A program made the position numbers and the translations under genes. DNA of 64,000 nucleotides from Acorus gramineus (taxonomy: Eukaryota; Streptophyta; Magnoliopsida; Acorales; Acoraceae): positions 7,462,063 through 7,526,062 of the forward strand of contig CM060848.1 in the NCBI GenBank assembly GCA_030737835.1, in the 5' to 3' direction. Positions 12,397 to 24,407 of this stretch are shown piece after piece. The notes beneath the pieces were generated by a model. That model was not told the origin of the DNA. It did not search any database and saw only the letters and a program-made list of their open reading frames with translations. Position 1 is the stretch's first letter, and every line of letters begins with the position of its first letter.

Positions 12397-12474
12397 GCTC
12401 TGTATTAGTGAGTGACAAATATTAGAGGGCCTTTTGTTTATGTAGGGAAGGTGCATAATTTTCTCATTTGGTTT

Positions 12475-12484
12475 TATTTTATAT
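12475..12484 (-). promoter_or_regulatory. Putative TATA box of the UGT gene
   Basis: The minus strand reads ATATAAAATA about 85 nt upstream of the UGT start codon, in a plausible core-promoter position. The MITE-like inverted repeat begins within about ten bases upstream of it, so everything further upstream of the core promoter is transposon-derived. Motif and distance only. Confidence 0.4.
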
Positions 12485-12489
12485 TTGAG

Positions 12490-13203
12490 TTTTTTAGTTT
12501 CCACCCCCTCTAACACAACTGAATTATTGAAACCCCTAGAAAAATGATTTTATTATTAAACCCTTACAGATATTACATCTTATTAAAAAAAACCCAAATA
12601 TTTAGTATTCTTTAGTCCCCCCCCCTTCTAAGTAGATAAATTATTTAATAACCCCTCCAAATACACATTATTATTTTAGGACCCCTCAAACACACATTAT
12701 TATTTAATTTCTACTCCTTCTAAATTGACATTATTTAATACCCCTTCCATACCATTTCTTAACATTCTTATAAATTTCTTACCATTTTGTATGATGTAAC
12801 ATCATTTTATAACAATCACATCATTTCACACCATTTCGTACTAGTTAATCGTAATATTTTAAACCATTTTATACCAATCATGTCATTTAATTCCTATTTG
12901 GACCATTTCATACTATTGTGTACCAATCATATGAATTTTTTTAATAGGAGAAGAGATGTCTGGGTTTTTTGCGAAGGCAATCCAAAAATTTAAGGGGCCT
13001 TATAATAAAAATAATATTTTTTTAGGGTTGTCTCGATAATCTATCTATTTAAGAGGGGCAGAAACCAAATAACCTTGAATGATTGGGTTTTTTTTAATAA
13101 GATGTAATAAATTTGTAAGGAGTTAATAATAAAATCATTTTTTATAGGGGTTTTCAATGATTCACTTGTTTCACCAGGGGTAGAAACTCAATAGCCCTTT
13201 ATA
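12490..13203. mobile_element. MITE-like element with ~100-bp inverted repeats
   Basis: The sequence at about 12497-12600 is repeated in inverted form at about 13085-13195: a TTTC-ACCCC outer part, then ATGATTTTATTATTAA, then ACATCTTATTAAAAAAAA. The ~700-bp unit has no ORF and its middle is a degenerate accatttcata-type repeat. Long inverted repeats without coding capacity fit a Mutator-type MITE; I could not find a convincing target duplication, so the edges are approximate. Confidence 0.65.
12745..12935. repeat. Degenerate ACCATTTCATACCAATCAT tandem repeat
   Basis: Short AT-rich units around ACCATTT/ACCAATCAT recur roughly every 25-30 bases in the middle of the inverted-repeat element. No coding potential. 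Confidence 0.5.
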
Positions 13204-13349
13204 TTTTTAATGATTTGATTAGGGTGGCTGTAACATGTGCAGCAACAACTAAATGTTGAAGTGCTTTTTATTTGATTTTAATAAGACACACGTCTTTTCA
13301 TTAATTAGGTTTGCTAAATCACACGCAACAACAACGTCCACCACAATGT

Positions 13350-13440
13350 TCATGTGATTCTTAGTCTATACTATTTGTAGGGGCCAACCAGAATATTCAT
13401 GTGATTCTTAGTCTATGGTATTTGTAGGGGCTAAAAATCA
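13350..13440. repeat. Tandem duplication of ~48 bp
   Basis: TCATGTGATTCTTAGTCTAT, then A-TATTTGTAGGGGC, occurs twice back to back just upstream of the Tat gag remnant. It may mark the edge of that element. Confidence 0.7.
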
Positions 13441-13563
13441 AGCCCACAAACTATGCTCCACGTACCGACAGCCCATGACCCAATTAGCGATGGCCCATGA
13501 ATCAGAAGGCCCACAATACGTGGATCCAATCCAACAGACCCTCCATACTCAACGATCAAGCCC

Positions 13564-13986
13564 ATGTCCTTCGAAGCAGGAGACGTCCGTAAGCATCCCA
13601 ATGATTCCAAAACCAACTTCCGTGGCTTGTGCAAGACGTTCATTGGACATTACATCTGCCACTGCAAGCCGAAAAAAGACATTGCAAACCTATTCGTGAT
13701 GAAGCAGGCCAATGGCGAACGACTGAAGGACTATCTCACTCGCTTCAGCCTTGAGATGACCCAAGTGGACGACTGCGATCCAAAGACCGCATCTATGGCC
13801 TTTCGTTCAAGGCTTTTGGCATCGGAGAATTTTTATGAATCCCTCGTCCGGAAGTTGCCCATCAACATGACTAACAGCTACATTTGGTTAGAGGAAGACC
13901 CTTCCCTCGCTAGCCAGAAAAGCACTACGGCTGTGACTATCGGACCCGCACTGGAAGGAGGGGCCAATCTCAAAGAAGCAGCCTAG
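13564..13986 (+). pseudogene. gag fragment of a Tat-lineage Ty3/gypsy retrotransposon
   Basis: A 140-codon open stretch contains the retrotransposon gag core: residues FVMKQANGERLKDYLTRF, then VDDCDPKTASMAF and a FYESLVRKLP motif, the pattern I know from Tat/Ogre-type gag proteins that assemble the particle around element RNA. It starts mid-domain, and the upstream coding frame is lost. A zinc knuckle follows 170 bases later in another frame, so at least one frameshift separates them. The piece is a relic with no complete polyprotein. Lineage placement is from motif memory and could be a sister clade. Confidence 0.75.
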
Positions 13987-14047
13987 CGGTACCAAGAAGA
14001 GGGGTTACGCAGGGCGGAGTACGAGGCGGATTCCAAAAGGGGGGAAT

Positions 14048-14230
14048 GTGGAAGTTACCCCCGTCACCGTCCTTATCAGGCAACTCTGGAGGGAAAACAT
14101 GGACAAAAGGTTCTTCCGGGTGCCGGCTCCAATCCGGTCACCCGTAGAGAATCGTGACCAGAATCGAAGGTGCGAGTTTCACAATGAGGTGGGACACATC
14201 ATTGAAGAATGTCGCAGCCTTCACTCGTAA
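14048..14230 (+). pseudogene. gag zinc-knuckle region (Tat-like)
   Basis: The last residues read CEFHNEVGHIIEECRSLHS, the modified C-x2-H-x4-H-x4-C knuckle seen in Tat-type gag, ending at a stop. It continues the 13564-13986 gag relic after a frame change. Confidence 0.65.
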
Positions 14231-14468
14231 GTCGAAGCACTCATATGCAATGGAAGGCTCGCACATTACATCACACATCACGGCGGGCATCGATAGTCAT
14301 GCTTCTATTGCAAAAGCTGCCAGTCCTTGGACCTAAGATGTGTCCGCTATAAACAGCTGTCTCGACCTACCAGGGATCAACCCCGATTTGAACAAGCCAA
14401 CCAAGTCGAACAAGAGGTTGAATCCAAGATCCAACAGGGATCATCCGGAGGCAATCCACGCCATCTAG

Positions 14469-14640
14469 TTTGACCTGAACAATCTCGAAGAGGTGCTGCT
14501 ACATTATGACATGATGGTTGTTACTCTTCTTATCTGCAATTGCCAAGTTCAAAGGATAATGATCGACGGAGGAAGTAGTGCGGACATCCTCTTCCTCAGC
14601 ACGTTCAATCGCATGGGTTTGGACTTGGAGAGCATCTGAC
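14469..14640 (+). pseudogene. Retroviral-type aspartic protease fragment
   Basis: Translation gives FDLNNLEEVLLHYDMMVV, then VQRIMIDGGSSADILFLSTF and NRMGLDLESI. The expected protease active-site triad D-T/S-G is changed to D-G-G, so it is probably dead. A stop at 14638-14640 ends the frame. The next ~250 bases resemble 4848-5100. Confidence 0.65.
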
Positions 14641-14934
14641 TGTCGGTATTGGAATTTGGGGGTCTCTGAAGCTTGGTTCTGATCCGTCCTATGACTGATC
14701 AGATCACCACCTGGAGAATCATCAATGAGCTGCTCAACAGCTTCTCAGAAAGACAAGGTTGTTTGTGATCACCACCTACTTTATCAAAAAATAGAAAAAG
14801 TTGATGTTTCGGTTGATTGCCTGGCCTGGGGAAATTGGGTGAGTTCTCTTCCCTAAGCTACGGCTGGCCGCACACAGAGGTGAAGATGAGGAACAATTCT
14901 ACTAGACAAGAATTTGAAAAAGGGATTGCTAAAA

Positions 14935-15172
14935 GATGGGGGTGAGGGGTGCCAGTTACTCTAACCTAGCCGCCTGGGTCCAACGGCTGATTTGGACTAG
15001 CCGCCTAGTATCTGGGTTTTAGATTTTCTAAATTTGGACAGCACGTCGGTATAGAATTGGTTTGGCTTGGCTAGGGTTTAAAAGTGGTATAACCAAGGTT
15101 TTTAGAGAGGGTTTATGGAGAGTGGATTTTGGTGGGAAATGGGTTTCCTCCTCTATCAATTAAAGCGCTCTC

Positions 15173-15232
<60 letters not shown>

Positions 15233-15839
15233 TCCAAAGGCTTCAAGTGCTGGGATGTAATATGTGTAATTATGTTGGTGGATGTTAGTAATGGTTGATG
15301 ATTGAATAAATGTTTTGGTTCCCCCCATTTATAGTAAAAATGTTGCAAGGGAGTTACCTCTGGACAATAGATCAAATTGAATAATAGGGTAGTTTATTAG
15401 ACTCCCCATTAGATCTTCGTTTTCTAAAATTTGGTCTAGTAGATGGACGGCTACTTGGTTTGAGCCGTCGGGCTTAGGCAGTTGAGTTTAACAACCCGCC
15501 TTGCATCATGACCTGTCATATGTCCCATCTCTAACAGTCGGTGAAATGGGGTGGTTACTTGGGTTGAACCGTCAGAGAGGGGCACCTAATATGAACTTTA
15601 TGCCAACTTTATGTCCCATCTGAGGGAAGTGGTTGGGGGACAACTTGTTCAATTGAGCCATCGGGGAGGGGCAGCTAGTTTGGAGTAGCCGCCCAGTTTC
15701 TGGCCTCCAGGTCTTCTTCCTTCTTTTCTCCCTCTAATTTCCATAAATAGTTTTCTATATGGTCCAAAAGTAGTTCATTTTAGATATCGCTTGAGATAAT
15801 TTTCTTTTCTTTGGACGGTCAGAATTGGGGTATCTACAC
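14935..15839 (-). mobile_element. LTR family C copy C1, minus orientation
   Basis: On the minus strand it begins TGTAGATACCCCAATT at 15839 and contains a TATA-like ACTATAAATG near 15333, as do C2 and C3. The other end is not sharp. It carries a 60-base CT microsatellite. It separates protease-type sequence at 14469 from a further pol piece at 15840, so it probably inserted into the older Tat copy. Confidence 0.6.
15168..15232 (+). repeat. (CT)n microsatellite
   Basis: An almost uninterrupted CT tract inside LTR C1. It generates two false R-E repeat ORFs on the minus strand. Confidence 0.9.
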
Positions 15840-16055
15840 TGACGTTTGAACCCTCCATTGGTCGGGTTCGATGGAAAGCAAGTCAACCCCATCAGGGTCA
15901 TCACGCTTCCTGTCACCATGGTTGATCGGACTCTTGACGTTGAGTTCATTGTGGTGGATCCCCCTCGGCCTACAATGCCATCTTGAGGCGGGACTGGATC
16001 CATAGAATGTAAGGCATTCCATCAACCTTGCATTAGGTCATGCGTTGCCTTGCTA
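15840..16055 (+). pseudogene. Tat-type pol fragment (after the protease)
   Basis: With stops ignored, translation gives AYNAILRRDWIHRM followed by GIPSTLHQVM, the conserved segment between protease and reverse transcriptase in Tat-type elements (AYNAILGRDWLH...). It is in the plus orientation like the gag relic. The following bases switch to family C untranslated sequence. Confidence 0.65.
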
Positions 16056-16298
16056 AAGCCGAACGAAGGAAAACTAGGGCTTCGAAATCAAGAAGAAAGG
16101 AATGATCTAAGGCAAATCAAAGCTAAGAAAACCAAAGTTTTTTGGTTTCAAACGGAAGAGAAGAAGAAGAGAAGGAAAGAACACCGTTTTAAAAATGTGC
16201 GGGAGAGAGAGGGTCTTTTTCGGTTATAAGGGACCCAGTCGGCAAGTGGCTACTTGCGAGTAGCCGCCCCCTGCCCGACGGCAAAGTACCATTAGCCA
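16056..16298 (+). mobile_element. Family C internal region, left part
   Basis: GAAGAAAGGAATGATCTAAG and the following bases match 24765-25000, the noncoding internal region between LTRs C2 and C3. It is split from its continuation at 22783 by the insertion of LTR B2. Contains repeated GCCGCCCC/GGGGCGGCT motifs. No coding sequence. Confidence 0.6.
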
Positions 16299-17643
16299 TG
16301 TTATGCCTGTGTCATTTGGAGCCATTTCGGTTAAGCCTTGGTCACATCTGGGTCATTCAGGGCCTTTTTCTTTTTCGATCGGAGTTGCTAAAATTTTGGC
16401 TTTTAGCTACTTGCGGGAGTTGGAGTACTCTGATTGAAAATCTAACTGCATATTATGGGTCCTGGTACCGTTTAGTACTACCCATAAAAATTTCATCGAA
16501 TTCCGGTAACGTTTTGAAAAATATGCAGTTTCGAATCGCATCCGGGTTTGGCCGTTACTGGGTTTCGGTGGGTGAGATATTTTCGAGTGTGTGGTGCTTC
16601 TCCGCACGCTTCCCAATAAAGCAAAAATGTGTGGTTGAGTGAGGGTGAACCTAACCCTAACCTCACCCCCCCTTATGGTCACCCCTAGACACTATTTGGG
16701 CATGGAAATGACCTTTTTGCCCTCTCTCTCTCTCCCCCTCTCTCCCAATTCGTGGATCTCTCTTTCTCTCCCTCTCTTGGTCTCTTTTTCCCCTCTTTGT
16801 GTGTGTGGAGAAGGAGGAGGAAGAAGCAAAAGAAGGAGAAGGTGAAGGAGGAAGAGCAAGGTGTGTGTGTGTGTGGGTGCCTTTGTTGTTGTTGTTGATT
16901 CTCCTCTCTCTAGCTCCCTTTTTATGCCCTTCTCTCCTCTGTTTTTCAGCCAAGAAGGGCTGGTGGAGAGGCTGAAGAGGAGGTGTGGTGGTGGTGGTGG
17001 TTGAGGTGGCCGTGGGCGCGTCGAGAGCCCCGCATCTCCCCCTTTCCCTTTCCCTCTTTTGGTAAGTCCTCTTCCCCTTCTTTTTGATTTTATATGGCTG
17101 TTGGGATGGTTGGGGAGGTCTTGCATGCTAGGTAGATGGGTTAGAGTGTGTGTGAGGGGTTGGGGAGGGGTTAAAAGGGGTTAAAGGGTGCTGGGCGCGC
17201 GCGCGGGTCTGTCCGCGCGCGTGCGCGCGCAGACGCGCGCGCAGAGGGGCGCTGGCAGGCGCAGGCGGGCGCGTGCGCGTGCGCGCGGGTGCACGCGTGT
17301 CACGCCCCAGGGCGGTCGTCCCCGGGACGCGGCAATGGTATATATGATATCAGCAGTCTATACAGGGGGGGTCAATAACATACTCTTAACAACACCAAAA
17401 TGACAACACAGACAAAAGCAGGGCTGACATGATATATACACAAATAGCGGAAGCTAAAAGACTGAGTCTGTAATTCAAAGACACATTACAGACTCGATAC
17501 ATAATCAACTGTCCTGTGAGAGCCAATATATACAATGACATCCAATATAATACAAACGGGTGCCCAAGCACGGAAATATAATACATACAATCAAAAAGGG
17601 ATGTTGATAGCCTCTAACACTCGCGGAACACGACGCTGCTCCG

Positions 17644-17696
17644 CTACTGCTGAAATCCCTCGGGGAGCTCCTCCTTCAGATCCGACTCAGTGATAA
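17644..17696 (-). other. Predicted terminal coding exon part, LTR A1
   Basis: After acceptor TTCTCCAG the frame inherited from the microexon reads VITESDLKEELPEGFQQ then TAG. It ends at the same place as in A2, A3 and A4. Confidence 0.4.
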
Positions 17697-18525
17697 CTGG
17701 AGAAAAATATGCGAGGGGTGAGCCACACGCTCAGTGAATAGCACAACCCATGCAACACAATTCATATTAACCACAAATAATTCAAAGCCTCTAAGTGGCA
17801 GGAACTACACAATCCAGTGGGTCGATACATCGCCGACCCACCACACCCTCACCCTCCAATAGGTGACACGGTCTATTGGGACTGACTAGGCTGTTAATCA
17901 CCCTTGGTCCACCGATAGTCTCTCCTCCACTCCGTAGCCCGCCTGGTCTACTCCCACAATTCAACACAGTCCGAAACCAAATCAGGAGGTACCTACTGAT
18001 GGGAGCCCTCTGTCAGGACGGCCTATCTAATGCTGGGGCAGTCTCTATACGGATCCAACGAAGGGAACAGAAACAGCCTACCCACACGTATACGATCCAC
18101 TTGGATCCGTCGACAACATCTTCCTAACATTTCTAATGTCATGAATTCTTGTGAATTCCTCCAGGGCGCATAACTACGATGCGGGGAAACCTGTATTATA
18201 ACCACATGGTTATAATATTCACTAAGCATGCTCATTACCAATAACTCACATTTGATTTAAAATAAATTAAACTAAATGGGACACATGCATAGGTCGAGGC
18301 TTCCTAGCATGAAAGTATGGTATCAGGATGCATGGCTCTTACACATATCCTAAGGTGCAAGTCCCTAACATACAAGGTCTAGGGTGGCATGCATACTACA
18401 TAACAATCATGCTTGCATACATTACATATTATACAAGTTAATATTAAACTATGGTGCCCCAGGGGAGGACGATACACGCCTAAGAGCATATACGCCTCCC
18501 TACTGGGTTGGATTGTCCCACTCAC

Positions 18526-18561
18526 CAATACCTGGGTCGTCGCGTGATCGTCCGTCAAGAT
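18526..18561 (-). other. Predicted 36-nt microexon, LTR A1
   Basis: Minus strand: TCTTGCAG, 36 nt, GTGAGTGG. The in-frame reading is L-D-G-R-S-R-D-D-P-G-I plus one base. Confidence 0.5.
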
Positions 18562-20338
18562 CTGCAAGACAGGGTATTTAACACGGTGAGTAAAATACAC
18601 AATACATACAAAAATACGCTAAAAATACCCAACACTCGGATAAGCGTGCATACGGCCCGCACGCACGCGAGCCCGAGTGCCCCGACTCACTCCCGAACCT
18701 CCGGCAGCCATACGCACGACCACCCGCACGCGCACGCACGGGTGCGCACGCACGCACGCACACCCTCGCCCTTGGCGCACTGCCACGCCCCTGCCCGCGC
18801 GCCCAGGCACGCCGCACGCTCGGGCGCACGCACGCACGCGCCCGCGCTCACCGCGCGTCCTGCCCCGGATGCACCGGCGCGCACTGCGCCCCAGCGCAGC
18901 GCCCTGCACGCACTCCCCGCTCGCACGCTTGCTCACCCTGCGCGCACTGCGCCCCCTGCGCAGCACCCGCACACCGCCCGCTGGTCCCGCGCGCACGCCC
19001 GCGTCCCCTGCCAGCTCGCCTGACAGCGCGCCTGCCCTGCGCCTGCCAGCCTGTGCGCGCGCAGGCTCGCGCGCACGCACCGATGAGCCCGCACTGCCCA
19101 AGCCGACTCTACCACCTCCCTCAGCCCTCCCCCACCCCAAACACTCATGCTCACTTTGCACATCCAAAAACACCTCCTAAACATGCATCTAAGCAAGAAA
19201 TGGAAGGAAAGAAAGCTCACCCAAGGGAGAGGAAGGGAAGATCGGGTGCTCTTCACGCACCGATTTACCACCTCCAAGACCACCACCACCAAGATCTCCA
19301 CTCAGACAAAGAGGGGCTGAAAACAGAGGAGAAAAGAGGCTATGAGAGGGGGTCACACATGAGGGAACTCGAATCTAAGACCATGCAAAGGTAGATCGGG
19401 TCCTTACCTTTCTTTTCTCCTTCTAGGGTTTCTTGATCCAACACCTTCTACTAGGTCTAAAGGGGGTTTTAAAGAGAAGGGAGAGAGAGATTTGAAGTGG
19501 AGAAGATGATGAATAGGGGAGGGGACTATTCTTGGGCGTGGGATTTATTTAAGGCACACACACACCACACACACTCACTCACACACTCACCACTTAAAGA
19601 TTAATTAGGTTTAACTAGGTTTAGGTTAGGTTTAGGTGAGATTTGACCCTAGTCAACCCAACCACACTAAAAGCCAAAACCATTTGACCAAGTCAAGGGT
19701 CAACCTTGACCAAGTCAAGTCTCCCAATGACTTTTCGCTCGGTCAAAACCCGGATACGATTCAAAACTGTGAAATTCTGAAACGTTACTGAAATTCGATG
19801 AAATTTTCGTGAGTGGCTTGAAATGGCACCAGGACACATAATATGCAGTTAGATTTTCAATCGGAGTCCTCAAACTCAAGATGATAGCTAAAAGTTCAAA
19901 ATTTTAGCGATTCTGATCAAAAAAAGAAAAAAGTTGAAAAACTGCCAGAATGCTCCAATGGTTACCAGAAGGCTAAAAAAAAGTGACACATATATAACAA
20001 CGCGGGCGCTGGTAGCACACGCGGTGCGCGCAGGTCGAGCGCGTGAGTGCGCGCGGGCGCGCGCGAGCTTGCGCGCGCGCAGGGCATCGAGTCTTGGCAC
20101 GCCTGGGCATGCGGCAGGGCGCCAGTGCGCGCGCGTGCGTGCGTGCGCGTGCAAGGGCATGCGCGGGGCTGCCCAGGGGCTCGGGTAGGTGCTGGGGCAC
20201 TCGGGCATGCGTGCGTACGCGCGTGCTCGCATGCGTGTGAGCCCGTACACGTGCATGTCTAAGTCTTTGGTATTTCTAGTAATTTCTAAGTGTTATAATA
20301 TGATGTTACTCACCAAATTTGATGCCCTTACCTTGCAG

Positions 20339-20375
20339 ATCTCGTCAGAAGGGATGCGCGAGGTCCTGGGTTGCG
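20339..20375 (+). other. Predicted 37-nt microexon, LTR B2
   Basis: Between CCTTGCAG and GTGAGTGG. One base longer than the common form, so it would shift the frame relative to the other copies. Confidence 0.4.
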
Positions 20376-22782
20376 GTGAGTGGTTTGATCCAACCCCTCG
20401 AGATGCGCTTGACGCGCGTAGTCGTGCGTCGCGCATCGATGGGGCACCCTAGCTATACTACTTGTGTAGATAAGTAGTATGGCCATGCTTAAACTATAAT
20501 ATGTTAGATATCTTGCATGCTAGGCTTATATTGCATGTATTGTATCCATGTATGAATGATTGTGTTGCATGCGCCCCTCTAGTATGGGCATGTATATCTG
20601 TAATGTGTATGTATGTATAGAATATGGCATGCCTACTCCCACCATATTAATTGGAATATCCAGCATGATTAAGTCTGGGTTAATAATGGGCACCTGTCTA
20701 ATATTCCCTTGCGATAAGACTCGAGGGCATGGTGTAGTTGTTGCGCCCATGCTAATGGGGCAAAGCTATGACCAACTTCAAGAGATGATGATCTCTCTCT
20801 CGCCCTCTTCCTCTGCACGAACTGAGTAAGTAGAGGCGATTTCCTACTCGACTCGGTTCGTTTGGAATATTGGCATGCACCTGTTAGTGCGCAAGATTTG
20901 CACTTGACCCTTACCTTTTAAGTTGGTGATATCCAACGCATGCTTAAGTTAGGCCTTGTGTGCTTATGTGATTAATGGCCATGTATGCATGTTGTATGAT
21001 TTATTATGATGTAAATCCATGTTAGGGAGTATCCCTATAATTATTTGATAGGTTATCGTGCATGTAGTTCATGTACATAACTAGATATAATTCTCCTGGA
21101 TATATATATGCGCATGTTAAAACTGATTAGGCCTATCTGAAATAGGTGTGGGTATGACCCGTTGTCGGGTTGTACCTTATTAGTTAGAGCGCTAGCGATG
21201 TAATCGCCCCCGTGCATCCGAGCGATGCACTCGTTTGGAATTCAGGAGAATTCATTATCTTATCAGTTTTGTTAAGCCGGTAGTTGTGGCATTAAGCTAG
21301 GCCTACCCGTGCAAGGCGTGTATATGAACCGCCTGTTGGGTTATGTGCCTTGGGATTATTTCTACGTGAGAGCAGAGGCAACCCCCTTGTGTCCGAGCGA
21401 CGCAACCGTGTGGGAGTACAATAGTATTCGATATCATCGATATGTGATTATCGAGAGTAGTTATTTTTCCATTGGGTTCGCTTTGCGAACATGGAGTGTT
21501 TCCTCCTAATGTCGTCCGTGTTGAAGCGGCCCAGGTTGTAGCTGTCCTGACAGAGGGCCCCCACCTGTAGGTACTATCGATGCATGCGGCAAGATGTACT
21601 GATCATGGGGGTATACCAGGTAGAGGCTACCTGAGAGAGGGCTAACGAATGATATTACGAGCGTGGAATCGTTCTCCCCTTCGTTGGATCCGTGTAGGAA
21701 CTCCCCGGCATTGGAAAAGCTTTCCTGACAGAGGGCTCCCATCCGTAGGTACTACCGATGCGTTCGGGAGAGTACTGATCGTGGGAGTATACCAGGTAGA
21801 GACTACCCGAGGAAAGGGCTACCGGTGGACCAAGGGTGTAGAGGAGTCTAATCTCTCCAAAAGTCCTATGTCACCTCTAAAGGGTGAGGATGAGGATGAG
21901 GTGAAGACACGTCGCCGCGTGACCCATTCGTTGTTCGTCCGTTCCCATAGTTGTTGGGTCCGGTTGCGTATCGATGTTCAAAGACATCGTTGGGCAGTTA
22001 TCTCGATGTAGATGATCCAGTAGTGTTGTGTAGACCAGTAATTCCAGGTCTCTTCGACCAACGGTATGGTCTCTCCCCAAGAGTCCCAAGAGTCTCCCTC
22101 CGGGAGTGAGGGTGAGGGTGAGGTTGGTGATCCAATAGTGTTGTGTAGACCAGTAATTCCGCGTCTCTTTGACCAACGGTATGGTCTCTCCCCAAAAGTC
22201 CCAAGAGTCTCCCTCTAGGAGTGAGGGTGAGGGTGAGGTTGGTCGCGCCGCCGCATGACCTTGTTATCCATTGGGTTTCTACCCATGTTTTCCTTGAAAG
22301 GAAATTGCTTTAGTATTGAACTGTTGTAATGGTGATTGGTTTCCAGCCACTCACTGAGCTTGTAGCTCACCCCTCGCATATTGTTTCTTTTCAGGGGCAA
22401 TGTTGGGCGTGGAGCTGGAGCTTCCCTGTGGCGTGGTCTTATGGGCGTGGAGCGTTCTTCCGACGGGTGGCGAGTGCGAGGCTGTCAACAGTCCTAGAGT
22501 CATTTTATGTATTGTAAATCGTGCATGTAGCACAGGTTGTATTTTATTTGGACTAGACTTGGCTCTCACAGGACAGTGATTGTGTATTCGAGTCTGTAAT
22601 AATGTTTTTGGTTTACAGACATTGTTGATATCTTATGCTTTCGCTTTTTAGTCAGTTATCATTATCTTTGCTTTGCCACCTTGTGTGTTGTTGTTGGAGT
22701 CTTTGTTGACCTCAGGTATTGATAGCTGATACTTCATTATTGCCACGTCTCCGGGACGGCCGCCCTGGGGCGTGACAAGCCA

Positions 22783-23375
22783 CCCTCCCCACCGGCTAAA
22801 CACCACTAGCCGCCCCCTGCCTGCTCCTCAAATGCATTTATTTTCAAGTTTTCTAAAAACAAACAGCCATGTATTGGTTTATTTCCAAATCTTACTTGAT
22901 CAAACACAACTTTCTTGAATTTTTACTACATTTCCAATGCCATTCAGTTCGAATTTCTTCAGTTCTAGTTCTTTTCCAAAAATTTTATCCTTGGATGATC
23001 CAATTCACCAAACTCAAACACCTTTACTTGCTTTATATCGGCGATATCCCCTTGATTTGCTGAGTTACCCAAGCATGGGTACGGTAGGCACAAGGAAACT
23101 GACGTCGGGCTGCTCCGTGCATGATGGCTAAGAACCCCGTCCGAGGGTTGGATCACTCACTACGTTACTTTTTCCGCCTTCCACCTGGATCATCTTTTGG
23201 TTTAAAATTATAATCAAGACCTAGCCTCTGACAGTCTAAATCAACTCCTTGAATAGTGTTTGTCATGTGTCCTAAACTTCTTGAAGGTCAGGCCAGCTAA
23301 AATAGGGTCTCTTTCCTTATCATCGGTCGAAGTCTTTCTACCTTGCACAAAAGACTCTGTCCGATGAGGGACAAT
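22783..23375 (+). mobile_element. Family C internal region, right part
   Basis: Continues 16056-16298 after the AGCCA duplication and matches 24970-25576 almost throughout. It ends in GATGAGGGACAAT, a polypurine-type stretch directly before LTR C2. No ORF of note. Confidence 0.7.
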
Positions 23376-24407
23376 TGTAGATACCCCAATTTTGACCGTC
23401 CAACAAGATGAAAATACTTCAAGTAATATTTAGAAAATGACCACATTTGGACATCTAATAGAAAACTTCCTTAGAAATCAAAAATTGGAAACCCTAAGTC
23501 CAAACACTTAGGAAAACCTAAAGACCTGGACAGGGGCGGCTACTTGAGAGTAGCCACCCCATATTGGGCGGCTACTTTCAACTAGCCGCCCCCCCAACCG
23601 ACCCCAAACTGCCTTCCTGGGATGGGACATAAAGCAGCATGATTACGGTGGATTGTCCCTTTTAGCCGCCCCATCTCCACCGGTTCAATCTCAGTAACTA
23701 ACCTAAGCCACCGCTTGTCAGAGATGGGACGTTTGACAGGTCATGATGGGGGCGGCTTCTTGAGAGTAGCTGCCTGTCACTGGGCGGCTAGTTTCAACTA
23801 GCCGCCCCTCACCTGGACATTGTCAGAGAACAAAGATCTAATGGAAGGTCAAATCAAGCACCTTATTACCCATTTTGATCTATTAACCAGTGGACACTCC
23901 CCTGCCCCTTTTTTACTATAAATAGGGGGCAATCCCAATCCATTCAAACAATTCATATCCATATACATCATCAACCACTCACAAATCAACCCATATCCCT
24001 TCCCCACTTAAAACCCTTGAGAGAGAAAGAGCTCTATTTTGAGAGAAAAACCCATCTTCCTACACCAAATTATCCTCCAAATCCACTCTCCAAAACCCTA
24101 GTTAAACCTAGTTTAACTTCAGCCAACACCCAAACCAAACCCTACCCAGGCTTTGCCCAAACAGAGCCAAGCACCAGGCGGCTACTCCTAACTAGCCGTC
24201 CCCTACCAGGCAGCTAATTCGCACTAGCCGACCCTTACCTACACCCTGATTTCCCAAAACCTCCTTTAGCCAAGTTCCTAAAGCAAAAGAGGATCCCTAT
24301 TTTCACCTCTGTGTACTACATGCCTGTGTCTCAGAGCGGAGACCCCACAAACACCCCCACGAAGGCAATCAAATCCCCTCCAACTTTTCCTGCTTTTTGA
24401 GAAAGCA
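23376..24407 (+). mobile_element. LTR family C copy C2 (1.03 kb)
   Basis: Starts TGTAGATACCCCAATTTTG and ends GAGAAAGCA. The next bases, GGTGGCGATCACAACAACCC, have the place and look of a tRNA primer site of the TGGCGA type, somewhat mutated. A TATA box ACTATAAATAG lies at 23915-23925. GC-rich GGGGCGGCTA/TAGCCGCCCC motifs recur in both orientations. Confidence 0.75.
23915..23925 (+). promoter_or_regulatory. TATA box of LTR C2
   Basis: ACTATAAATAG followed within about 100 bases by a pyrimidine/AC-rich leader. C3 has the same box at 26090-26100. Confidence 0.55.

Larger units (their letters stand above)
17298..19999 (-). mobile_element. Solo LTR, family A copy A1, nested in B2
   Basis: Plus-strand ends are TGTCACGCCCC and TATATAACA, with ACGCG duplicated at 17293-17297 and 20000-20004. 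It landed in the CpG-rich core of B2, in opposite orientation. At 2,702 bp it is shorter than the other A copies, partly because it lacks the ~120-bp cassette found in A2-A4. Microexon, 3' exon with stop, and CpG-rich core (about 18640-19090) are present. No transposition genes. Confidence 0.92.
16299..22777 (+). mobile_element. Solo LTR, family B copy B2 (contains LTR A1)
   Basis: Starts TGTTATGCCTGTGTC, ends GGGGCGTGACA, and is flanked by the perfect 5-bp duplication AGCCA (16294-16298 and 22778-22782). It has no primer binding site, internal region or second LTR, so it is a solo LTR left by recombination. After removing the nested LTR A1 and its duplicated target it is about 3.77 kb. It holds the predicted leader, CpG-rich core, microexon (20339-20375) and 3' exon. 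A 120-codon ATG ORF at 21649-22011 is discussed separately. Confidence 0.92.

Noticed and set aside
15113..15375. R-E repeat proteins on the minus strand
   Set aside because: They are translations of the CT microsatellite.
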